Positions 7,148-13,290 of a stretch of DNA of 15,447 bases are shown in pieces. Every line of letters starts with the position of its first letter. Positions within the stretch are counted from its first letter, which is position 1. A model generated the notes under the pieces. It had not been told where the DNA came from. It was given only the letters and a program-made list of their open reading frames with translations, and ran no database searches. The stretch covers positions 1 to 15,447 of the forward strand of contig JAHIRL010000106.1 in NCBI GenBank assembly GCA_018818755.1. Direction: 5' to 3'. Made by a program: the position numbers and the translations under genes. This DNA comes from Patescibacteria group bacterium. Lineage in GTDB: Bacteria > Patescibacteriota > Gracilibacteria > UBA1369 > LOWO2-01-FULL-3.

Positions 7148-8235
7148 GAAAATCTGAAGTGCATTACATCTCCGTCTTTCACTTCGTAATCCTTACCTTC
7201 AATGCGCATTAGGCCCTTTTCTTTGGCTTTATGCTCTCCCCCGGATTCTACGAAGCTTTCCCAAGGAATAACCTCAGCCTTGATAAATCCTTTTTCAAAA
7301 TCTGTATGGATGGCTCCGGCGGCCTGAGGCGCCAAGGAACCTTTTTTGACTGTCCAGGCACGGCTCTCTTTTTCCCCAGAGGTGAAGTATGTTAATAGTC
7401 CAAGAGTGTCGTAGGCAGATCTGATAAGAGTATTTAACCCGGTATCTTCTATACCAAGTTCTTTAAGATAGTTTTTTGCTTCTTCTTCATCAAAGCTTGC
7501 CAAATCCTCCTCAATTTTAGCTGATATGGGGATTATTTTGTTTGGATCTCCTGTTTTTAGAGCTTCCAGATATCTATTCAAATCAATATTTCCAATTTCA
7601 TTCTCATGGGTGTTAATTACATAAAGACTAGGCTTCATGGTAAGGAGATGCAGGTCTTTGAGCATCAAACGCTCTTCGGGGCTTAAATCAATATCAATGG
7701 CGAGAATGCCGCTTTGGAGGGCTTCGCGCACTCTTCTTACAAGATCAACATAAATTTTCTTTTCTTTATCTCCGGATTTTGCCTCTTTTTCTCCCCTTTC
7801 CAATCTTTTTTCGACAGTTTGCAGATCGGCAAGGATAAGCTCGGATTCAATTATTTCTTTGTCGAACTGTGGATTTATGTCTCCGTGTACATGAGTGATA
7901 TTCCCGTCTTTAAAGTCTCTAATAACATGAGCAATGGCATCAACCTCTCTGATGTTTGCCAGAAATTTGTTACCAAGCCCCTCTCCTTTGCTGGCTCCCT
8001 CAACCAAACCGGCGATATCTACAAATTCAATGGCGGCAGGAATGGTGTTTACGGAATTGGATATTCCACTGAGCTTGTGGAGTCTATGATCTGGAACCTG
8101 CACAATTCCAATATTTGGATCTATTGTGCAAAAAGGATAGTTTTGAGCTTCGGCACTTGCTGTTCTAGTGAGAGCATTGAACAGTGTTGATTTTCCAACA
8201 TTAGGCAGGCCGACAATTCCTATTTTAAGTGACAT
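7144..8235 (-). CDS. ychF: Redox-regulated ribosome-binding ATPase/GTPase YchF (OLA1 family)
   Basis: A universally conserved Obg-related P-loop NTPase that binds ribosomes and prefers ATP in studied members. The protein is 363 residues, the usual length. G1 is GLPNVGKST at 9-17, the G3 region is DIAGLVEGAS at 73-82 and the G4 position reads NTHE at 208-211, fitting the non-canonical NxxE of YchF. A coiled-coil insertion is at about 125-175, and the C-terminal TGS domain (about 280-363) includes FFTSGEKESRAWTV and the family ending with KDYEVKDGDVMHFRFS. Start ATG 8235 lies 16 bases inside the end of aroD, which suggests translational coupling, and no Shine-Dalgarno site is visible. It is the last gene of the CDF-aroD-ychF operon; its TAG overlaps the TAA of the convergent RSH gene. 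Confidence 0.96.
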   Translation of the reverse strand: MSLKIGIVGLPNVGKSTLFNALTRTASAEAQNYPFCTIDPNIGIVQVPDHRLHKLSGISNSVNTIPAAIEFVDIAGLVEGASKGEGLGNKFLANIREVDAIAHVIRDFKDGNITHVHGDINPQFDKEIIESELILADLQTVEKRLERGEKEAKSGDKEKKIYVDLVRRVREALQSGILAIDIDLSPEERLMLKDLHLLTMKPSLYVINTHENEIGNIDLNRYLEALKTGDPNKIIPISAKIEEDLASFDEEEAKNYLKELGIEDTGLNTLIRSAYDTLGLLTYFTSGEKESRAWTVKKGSLAPQAAGAIHTDFEKGFIKAEVIPWESFVESGGEHKAKEKGLMRIEGKDYEVKDGDVMHFRFS

Positions 8236-8852
8236 AATATTTGCTTAAGTTCTTTTGCGGGTATTTGCCCGTTTGCGGTGGACGATTTTTTGTCCAGAGG
8301 TGCATACATTAAGTAATTGCCGAACAAATGTCCAGTTAATCTGCTTATCCTCCCCTTCCGCCCCATTGCGATAAATATGCAGGGCGATTTTGGAGATTCT
8401 TCACTTAGCAGTTCAAGAATGCGGAAACTATCTGCAAGATTTTTTGCGCTTGTGGCAATCTTGCAGATATCGGCACCTTTTTTGCGCATTTTGCCAACTA
8501 AGGCTTTTAGAATTTTTGATGAAGGAGTTTTTTCGAAATCGTGATGAGAAAGAATCAGTTTTGTTTTGGGGGAAATTTTGCGAACCAGATTGATTAAGGA
8601 GTGGCTTGTTTTGAGGTCTAAATCCAGGTAGGCGGGTCGATATTTTAAAACTTTTTCCAGTTTATCTTTTTGTCCAAGGGACTTGTAAAGAATTGGCAAG
8701 TTTGTAGATTTGAAGATTTGTTTTAATGTTTTGTCGGATATTATTTTTAACTGATCGAAGTGAATTTCGAGAAGATCAGCTAGACCTTGGGCTTCTTTTA
8801 TTTTCTTTAGCAATTGAGTGCTACTCTTGTGTTTCAGCGGAATGCAAATCAT
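8220..8852 (-). CDS. aroD: Type I 3-dehydroquinate dehydratase
   Basis: Third step of the shikimate pathway: dehydration of 3-dehydroquinate through a Schiff base in a TIM barrel. The protein is 210 residues, slightly shorter than the usual 220-250. Recognisable elements are E29 in LLEIHFD, H104 in SHHDFEKTP, the Schiff-base lysine K131 in ADICKIAT, R171 in GRKGRISRLTG and the closing loop TANGQIP with Q196. The substrate-binding arginine expected two residues after E29 is histidine (H31). The usual FTxR segment reads ILYKS, so a second arginine appears replaced. These changes are judged by eye. It starts 1 base after the CDF gene stop and overlaps ychF by 16 bases, so it is mid-operon. No other shikimate gene is in the window. 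Confidence 0.82.
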   Translation of the reverse strand: MICIPLKHKSSTQLLKKIKEAQGLADLLEIHFDQLKIISDKTLKQIFKSTNLPILYKSLGQKDKLEKVLKYRPAYLDLDLKTSHSLINLVRKISPKTKLILSHHDFEKTPSSKILKALVGKMRKKGADICKIATSAKNLADSFRILELLSEESPKSPCIFIAMGRKGRISRLTGHLFGNYLMYAPLDKKSSTANGQIPAKELKQILCHLK

Positions 8853-8853
8853 T

Positions 8854-10059
8854 CTAGGTATCGATAAGTAATAATTTTATTGTATCTTCAGCTGTTTTGA
8901 TATCCGGAAAATTGGGATAGATGAGGATATTGTGGACTTTTCGAAGGTTGTAATAGATAAGGGAGCTGAGTTGATTATCGATTAGAATATTGGCTTTGTT
9001 TTTTGCTAAGAACTCGGCCAGCTCTACCGGTTTTTTTGCTTTTTCACTTATTTTTATTATTTTGCTCGTTGTAATATGATTGTTTTTTATTTTGGCGAAT
9101 AGATAACCATTTGTATCCTTAACCCTAAAAGCAACTTTACTCTTTAGTCCTTTAGAGTTGCTAATGGGGATCGCAATTATTTCGTTATCGATTTTGGGGA
9201 TGTTGGTAAAGATTGAAAAATCTTTGATGTAACTGTTCAATTCCTGAATTCTCCCTTTTAATATTGCCAATTCATCTCTGACATCGACTAATTCTACATA
9301 GGGGTTTATTTCTATATATGCTTCGCCAAAAATAAATGTTCCTGCTCTGCGAAGACGGATTTTTGTTACTCTGTTAACAATGTCCTCTCTTTTTAGGGCT
9401 TTCTTAATTTTGAAAAGCAAAATCGGATCGTCCCAATAATCCAGTAAAAAGAAAAGAGATTCTTTTGCGGATAAAATTCCTTCTTTTAGAATTAAAAACG
9501 AAATAATGATACTTAATATCCCCTCTACATAGGGAATGTTTTTGTAGCTGGCTATTACGGTGAGGAGTACTGCTAAGCCGGAGATAATTTCGATTTTTTT
9601 GTCACGGGCGTTAGCCATTAGAGCTAGGGAATTTGTTTCTTCCGCAGTTTTTTTGAATTTTCTGTAAAGTCGAACCGAAAAAATTATTCCAATAACTGTT
9701 GTACTTATCGCAAATGGTTGCAGATGGACTTCTTTTGCGTTAAGTAAGATGTCGGTACTGGTGAGTAAAACTTTGTAGCCGAGGAAAATTATGCCCAGTG
9801 AAATTAGAAATGCGGCAAAGGTTTCGATTCTGTGATATCCGTATTCAAAATTTTTGTCCGCACTTTTTCGGGAAAGTTTTAGCCCAATATATGATGCAAA
9901 TATTCCCAGGATGCTTGCGAAACTGTTGACTGCATCGGCTATCAGAACCGTCATCCCCGTCAGTATTCCTGTCAGTAGCTTTAGGCTACCTAGGAAGATG
10001 AGGTGAATCATACCTTCCCTTGCAACTTGTTCACCGTGGACTAAGGCTTTTTTATTCAT
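8854..10059 (-). CDS. Cation diffusion facilitator (CDF) transporter with C-terminal NifX-like domain
   Basis: A proton-coupled divalent metal exporter family. The protein is 401 residues, longer than the usual 280-320. Six membrane helices lie in about 15-195, with the family pattern LIADAVNSFASILGIFASY in TM2 and KNFEYGYHRIETFAAF before TM3. A cytoplasmic ferredoxin-like domain follows (about 210-290). Residues about 293-398 (EIIAIPIS..., then a Leu-rich end around ILIYPNFPDIKTAEDTI) resemble the dinitrogenase FeMo-cofactor/NifX fold. At the positions of the YiiP transport-site ligands the protein has N45, S49, D153 and E157, so metal choice may differ or transport may be lost. ATG 10059 is preferred over an upstream in-frame start at 10119, because promoter elements lie between. 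It is the first gene of the operon with aroD and ychF. Confidence 0.88.
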   Translation of the reverse strand: MNKKALVHGEQVAREGMIHLIFLGSLKLLTGILTGMTVLIADAVNSFASILGIFASYIGLKLSRKSADKNFEYGYHRIETFAAFLISLGIIFLGYKVLLTSTDILLNAKEVHLQPFAISTTVIGIIFSVRLYRKFKKTAEETNSLALMANARDKKIEIISGLAVLLTVIASYKNIPYVEGILSIIISFLILKEGILSAKESLFFLLDYWDDPILLFKIKKALKREDIVNRVTKIRLRRAGTFIFGEAYIEINPYVELVDVRDELAILKGRIQELNSYIKDFSIFTNIPKIDNEIIAIPISNSKGLKSKVAFRVKDTNGYLFAKIKNNHITTSKIIKISEKAKKPVELAEFLAKNKANILIDNQLSSLIYYNLRKVHNILIYPNFPDIKTAEDTIKLLLIDT

Positions 10060-10065
10060 GGTGTT

Positions 10066-10104
10066 ATTGTATTTTATTATGGGTGTTGGGGAAAGATGTT
10101 TTAA
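10066..10104 (-). promoter_or_regulatory. Candidate CDF-aroD-ychF operon promoter (two overlapping -10 options)
   Basis: On the minus strand TTAAAA (10104-10099), a 17-base spacer and CATAAT (10081-10076) would give a leader of about 10 bases. A second box, TACAAT (10071-10066), ends 7 bases before ATG 10059 and would give a leaderless mRNA. The spacer of the first contains CTTTCCCC (10095-10088), a motif also found in the divergent promoter. Confidence 0.45.
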
Positions 10105-10145
10105 GCAGTTTCGCAACACTACTAAGGTTAGTCAACTTCTTATAT

Positions 10146-10173
10146 TTGTTTAGCTTTCCCCGATATGTATAAT
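10146..10173 (+). promoter_or_regulatory. Predicted promoter of the acidic lipoprotein gene
   Basis: TTGTTT (10146-10151), a 16-base spacer and a perfect TATAAT (10168-10173). The predicted start is near 10180 with a leader of about 37 bases and no Shine-Dalgarno site near the ATG. The spacer contains CTTTCCCC (10154-10161), ending 6 bases before the -10 box, as in the divergent CDF promoter. Confidence 0.55.
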
Positions 10174-10216
10174 GTTGGGGTAGTACAGGGGGGAAATAAT
10201 ATTTAATTTTTTTCAA

Positions 10217-10429
10217 ATGAAAAAATTATTTGCGATCTTAGCTCTTCTAGCTCTTACATCAATGGCTTTTGCCGGATGTATGGGACAAACTGAAGAACCA
10301 GCTATGGAAGAAGGTGAAGCAGTAGTTGAAGAACTAGTTGTTGAGCCTACAGAGGAAGTGGCTGAGGAAGAAGTTATGGAGGAAGAAGTAGTAGAGGAAG
10401 AAGGAATGTTGGAAGAAGCAGCTGAATAA
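10217..10429 (+). CDS. Very small, extremely acidic secreted protein, probable lipoprotein
   Basis: Function not recognised. The protein is 70 residues. Residues 1-20 form a signal peptide: two lysines, a hydrophobic core FAILALLALTSMAFA and then G20-C21. FAGC is a slightly imperfect lipobox, so C21 is probably lipidated; signal peptidase I cleavage after AFA is the alternative. The mature part is almost only Glu, Val, Ala and Met: 22 of the last 45 residues are Glu and none is Lys or Arg, arranged in repeated EEEV and EEEVV blocks. Such a chain would be disordered and strongly anionic at the cell surface and could bind cations, which is inference. It has its own promoter and a strong terminator, so it is a single-gene transcript. 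It is divergent from the CDF transporter gene. Confidence 0.85.
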   Translation: MKKLFAILALLALTSMAFAGCMGQTEEPAMEEGEAVVEELVVEPTEEVAEEEVMEEEVVEEEGMLEEAAE

Positions 10430-10444
10430 GCTGTTACAAGCTGT

Positions 10445-10477
10445 AAAAAACCGGACCTTAACAGGTCCGGTTTTTTT
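10445..10477. terminator. Strong bidirectional intrinsic terminator
   Basis: CCGGACCT (10451-10458) and AGGTCCGG (10463-10470) form an 8-bp GC-rich stem with a 4-base loop TAAC. It is flanked by six A on the left and seven T on the right. It ends the lipoprotein gene on the plus strand and can end raiA on the minus strand. Confidence 0.92.
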
Positions 10478-10562
10478 GTGTGTTTTATAAAACTTCTACG
10501 CTTGATTTGACCATTTGATTTGTGTGTTTTATAAAACTTCTACGCTTGATTCGACCATTTGA
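10475..10562. repeat. Tandem duplication, 2 x 44 bp
   Basis: Copy 1 (10475-10518) and copy 2 (10519-10562) are adjacent and identical except for one base (T at 10508, C at 10552). Copy 2 holds the last codons of raiA, its stop and a few bases beyond; copy 1 is an extra, untranslated copy between the raiA stop and the terminator. Each copy contains the palindrome TTTTATAAAA. Confidence 0.95.
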
Positions 10563-10903
10563 GGAGTTTCCTCTTTGATACTGCCGCTTTTTCTATCCTT
10601 TCTAAGATGATCCATGTGTTTCTTTATTTGAGAAAGTAGTCGGTCTTTGCAGAGGTCTAGAGATTTTTTTAATTGATGGCTTGCTTCTTTAGAATATAGG
10701 GATTTTGTGGGAAGGGTAAGATGAAATTCTGCTTCATATGCATCATGTTTTTCAAACTTCTCGATGGAAACCTTTAAGATTGCTGCGTCAGAGGAAAAAT
10801 GTGTTAAGAGAGCTTCGATTGCGGGCGTTTTTTCCTGGAGGTGTTTTATGAAGGCCTTCTCCTCTCTCGGGTCCAAGTTTTTCTGAAAAAATGTCATTTC
10901 CAT
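10529..10903 (-). CDS. Ribosome hibernation promoting factor, short RaiA/HPF-like
   Basis: Binds the small ribosomal subunit and blocks the mRNA/tRNA channel in slow growth. The protein is 124 residues, matching short HPF/YfiA forms without the long dimerisation domain. The S30AE fold pattern is seen: an N-terminal strand MEMTFFQKNL, a helix DPREEKAFIKHLQEK, strands AILKVSIEKF (41-50) and AYEAEFHLTL (55-64), then the final helix SHQLKKSLDLCKDRLLSQIKKHMDHLRK (75-102) ending with basic residues. Residues 103-124 are a polar tail. ATG 10903 has no Shine-Dalgarno site. A promoter is at 10936-10963. Its 3' end is duplicated in tandem just after the stop. Similarity is recognised by pattern and is moderate, so raiA versus hpf is not assigned. 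Confidence 0.78.
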   Translation of the reverse strand: MEMTFFQKNLDPREEKAFIKHLQEKTPAIEALLTHFSSDAAILKVSIEKFEKHDAYEAEFHLTLPTKSLYSKEASHQLKKSLDLCKDRLLSQIKKHMDHLRKDRKSGSIKEETPQMVESSVEVL

Positions 10904-10935
10904 AGTTCTTTTGGTTAGGTGTTTGTTAATCTAAA

Positions 10936-10963
10936 AATATATCATTTTCGACTATTTTTTCAA
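10936..10963 (-). promoter_or_regulatory. Predicted promoter of the RaiA/HPF-like gene
   Basis: On the minus strand TTGAAA (10963-10958), a 16-base spacer and TATATT (10941-10936) preceded by TGA, an extended -10. The predicted start is near 10929, leaving a 26-base leader. Confidence 0.55.
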
Positions 10964-10973
10964 TAAGATTCCC

Positions 10974-11001
10974 TTTACAAGAAAAGAAGTAAGAGTAGAA
11001 T
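10974..11001 (+). promoter_or_regulatory. Predicted leaderless promoter of the ArsB/NhaD permease gene
   Basis: TTTACA (10974-10979), a 16-base spacer and TAGAAT (10996-11001). The -10 box ends exactly 7 bases before ATG 11008, so transcription should start at the start codon. It lies back to back with the raiA-like promoter, the -35 boxes being 10 bases apart. Confidence 0.55.
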
Positions 11002-11007
11002 CGTCAT

Positions 11008-12309
11008 ATGCTGACCTACATCACATTTGGAATATTCATATTGGCTTTCGTACTTATCGTTTTTGAGGTCTTTGACAAGTCTCTGATTGCGCTTAGTGGT
11101 GCGCTCTTGATGGTTTTACTTAATGTGCTGACACCGGAGGAGGCAATTGAGGCGATTGAATTTGAAACAATACTATTGTTGTTGGGAATGATGGTTCTGG
11201 TGAATATTTCAGCGAAGAGTGGCATTTTTGAATGGTTGAATGTTAAGATTGCGGCTTTGACGAAAGGTAATCCCCTGGCAATATTTTTGCTTTTCAGTTT
11301 TGTTACGGCCTTGTTTTCGGCCTTTTTGGATAATGTAACTACTGTTATTCTTATAGTCCCTCTTACAATTGTGTTGGTTAAGGGAATGGGAAAAGATCCA
11401 AAACCATATATTTTTGGGGAAATTATTTTCTCCAACATTGGTGGGGCGCTTACTTTAATCGGTGATCCTCCAAATATTATTATTGGAGGGGCAACTGGAT
11501 ATAACTTTCTGGACTTCCTAATGAACCTGTGGATGCCAATTTTGGGTTCAATGATTTTTACTGCTCTTGTTTTTGTCCTTGTGTACTGGAAAAAGCTTAG
11601 ACCGATCTCGGACAATCTGAGTGAACTTTGCGTAGCAAATGTGATCATCAAAAAACTGCGATATAAATTTTTGAATACTGTGCTTCATAAGGATTTTATT
11701 ATTACCGTCTTGAGCATTTTGGTTTTGACCCTGACAGGATTTGTTTTGCAAGGAGTGCTTGGGATACCGACCTATGTGATTGCTTTTGCGGCGGCGGTTC
11801 TTTTGGCGATACTTACAACGAGACGGGTTAAGGTGCATGAATCTTTTGAATCAGTGGAATGGACTACTTTGTTCTTCTTTTCCGGACTTTTTATTATGGT
11901 AGCTGGAGTCGAGCAAACAGGCATACTTGAGCAATTAAGCCATTTTGTTGCCGGAACTACTACGAATATATTTTACCTTGCCCTGATTGTACTTTGGGTT
12001 TCTGGACTTGCTTCGATGATTTTGGATAATATCCCTTTTGTAACGGTAATGATTCCAGTGATTATGGGAATACAAACTCAGCTTGGGCCCGAGGCGGCTG
12101 TGCTTTGGTGGGCACTTTCTCTTGGAGCTTGTTTGGGAGGAAATGGAACTCTTATTGGAGCGAGTGCAAATGTGGTGTCTGCGGATTTGGCTAAGAAGAG
12201 TGGTGTGCGAATCAGTTTCCTGGAATATATGAAATTTAGTTTGCCTCTTACTTTAGGGGTTTTGGTAATTTGTAGTGCTTACCTATTTTTAAAAATTAAT
12301 GTTTTATGA
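11008..12309 (+). CDS. ArsB/NhaD-family permease (ion transporter superfamily; Na+/H+ antiporter-like)
   Basis: A polytopic membrane transporter of 433 residues with about 10-12 hydrophobic helices. Two inverted halves each carry the superfamily hallmarks. The first has FSAFLDNVTTVILIVPLT (104-120) and SNIGGALTLIGDPPNIIIG (142-160). The second has SMILDNIPFVTVMIPVI and CLGGNGTLIGASANVV near 335-390. The paired LDN helices and the GDPPN and GASAN re-entrant loops are diagnostic for ArsB/NhaD/P-protein/SLC13 relatives. The substrate cannot be fixed: Na+/H+ exchange, arsenite or an organic anion are possible. No ars genes are nearby, and a cation/proton antiporter two genes downstream favours an ion-homeostasis role. 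The TGA stop overlaps the ATG of the IF-2B-like gene (ATGA). Confidence 0.88.
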   Translation: MLTYITFGIFILAFVLIVFEVFDKSLIALSGALLMVLLNVLTPEEAIEAIEFETILLLLGMMVLVNISAKSGIFEWLNVKIAALTKGNPLAIFLLFSFVTALFSAFLDNVTTVILIVPLTIVLVKGMGKDPKPYIFGEIIFSNIGGALTLIGDPPNIIIGGATGYNFLDFLMNLWMPILGSMIFTALVFVLVYWKKLRPISDNLSELCVANVIIKKLRYKFLNTVLHKDFIITVLSILVLTLTGFVLQGVLGIPTYVIAFAAAVLLAILTTRRVKVHESFESVEWTTLFFFSGLFIMVAGVEQTGILEQLSHFVAGTTTNIFYLALIVLWVSGLASMILDNIPFVTVMIPVIMGIQTQLGPEAAVLWWALSLGACLGGNGTLIGASANVVSADLAKKSGVRISFLEYMKFSLPLTLGVLVICSAYLFLKINVL

Positions 12310-13238
12310 AGGCTCAGATAGAACTTTATTCAAATTTGCTTAGAGAGTTGGAGATGGACATTGGAACCAGAGATTTAACTGAGCTTTTTTTGGAAGCTTT
12401 GGCGTTGTCGATCAAAAACCTTAAGGTGAATAGTCCAGAGGCTTTTTTGGAACAATTTAGGGGACTTTATGAGGTGGTTTCCAATACGGAGCCGAAGTTT
12501 GGGATATTGAATTATCAGTTTGCGAGGTTGGCAAATTATTCGCAGGATGTTGTTTGCAAGGATAAGAAGTGTGTGAAAAAGTGGAAACACATGGTGATAA
12601 AAAGACTGGAGCAGATGATTAGGGAGGAGCGAGATAAGAAGGTTAATATTGTAAAAAATGCTGAGAAAATCGAGGTGGATGGGAAAACTATTCTGATTCA
12701 CGATCACAGCCATACTGTACAAGATGCGTTGGTTCATTATAAAAACATGGGCAAAAAGTTTAAGGTAATAATTGCTGAGCAAAATTTTAATAAAACTCAT
12801 GATAATATTGAGAGGATGCATGATGCAGGGATTCCTTTTCAGGTGATCCCCTCTTATATGCTTTCCCATGTGCATGATCAGATTGATATGGTGTTTTTTG
12901 GGGCGGTTACCTTGAAAAGTACAATGAATTTTGTAATGTCCCCTGGGACGCACGGCATCATCTCAGAGTTTCATGTAATTGATGTGCCTGTTTATATGTT
13001 TATTGATACTGCTAAATTTAGTCTATGGAAGAGTAAGAAAAAAGTAGGAGTTTTCATGCATAAACATGAACGCACACACTATAATAAGCCGATAACATAT
13101 GAACGGATTAAATACTCGCATGATCGTGTGCCGCATAAACTATTTAAGAAGATTGTGACAAATGAGGGCGTGTTTACTCCTGTTGCGCTCAAAAAACTCT
13201 TTGATGAGAAGATGAAGAAGTATAGTTTTGAGAAATAG
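12306..13238 (+). CDS. IF-2B/ribose-1,5-bisphosphate isomerase-like protein lacking catalytic residues
   Basis: The protein is 310 residues. An N-terminal helical domain (1-115) precedes a Rossmann-like domain of the eIF2B alpha/beta/delta and sugar-phosphate isomerase family. The family landmarks are GKTILIHDHSHTVQDAL (126-141), FKVIIAEQNF (152-161), GIPFQVIPSYMLSHV (175-189), FFGAVTLKSTMNFV (197-210), GTHGIISEF (214-222) and VPVYMFIDTAKF (227-238). In the isomerases the first motif reads THCxS with a catalytic Cys, and the second GAD with a catalytic Asp; here they are D133 and V201. It therefore probably does not isomerise ribose-1,5-bisphosphate or methylthioribose-1-phosphate. A nucleotide- or sugar-phosphate-sensing role is possible but unproven. 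Translation is coupled to the permease by a 4-base overlap. The promoter of the next gene lies in its last codons. Confidence 0.8.
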   Translation: MKAQIELYSNLLRELEMDIGTRDLTELFLEALALSIKNLKVNSPEAFLEQFRGLYEVVSNTEPKFGILNYQFARLANYSQDVVCKDKKCVKKWKHMVIKRLEQMIREERDKKVNIVKNAEKIEVDGKTILIHDHSHTVQDALVHYKNMGKKFKVIIAEQNFNKTHDNIERMHDAGIPFQVIPSYMLSHVHDQIDMVFFGAVTLKSTMNFVMSPGTHGIISEFHVIDVPVYMFIDTAKFSLWKSKKKVGVFMHKHERTHYNKPITYERIKYSHDRVPHKLFKKIVTNEGVFTPVALKKLFDEKMKKYSFEK

Positions 13239-13256
13239 GCTGTTTTCTGCTATAAT
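13228..13256 (+). promoter_or_regulatory. Predicted strong promoter of the CPA2 antiporter gene
   Basis: TTGAGA (13228-13233), a 17-base spacer and a perfect TATAAT (13251-13256) preceded by TGC, an extended -10. The -35 box lies inside the last codons of the IF-2B-like gene. The predicted start is near 13263, so it gives a separate transcript even within a possible operon. Confidence 0.7.
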
Positions 13257-13280
13257 GTAGGGATTAACTTATTTGTTAAC

Positions 13281-13285
13281 GGAGA
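13281..13285 (+). promoter_or_regulatory. Shine-Dalgarno site deciding the antiporter start
   Basis: GGAGA lies 5 bases before ATG 13291. It is the only well-placed Shine-Dalgarno site in the window and decides for this ATG over an in-frame TTG at 13273. Confidence 0.7.
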
Positions 13286-13290
13286 ATCAA

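Noticed and set aside
10060..10119. 20-codon upstream extension of the CDF transporter
   Set aside because: It overlaps both candidate promoters; family homology starts only after ATG 10059.
10475..10562. Reading the 44-bp repeat as a CRISPR or attachment site
   Set aside because: There are only two directly adjacent copies without spacer, no cas or integrase gene, and one copy is the raiA-like coding end.
13273..13290. TTG start for the CPA2 antiporter
   Set aside because: ATG 13291 has GGAGA at a 5-base spacing, and the extra residues are not part of the family.
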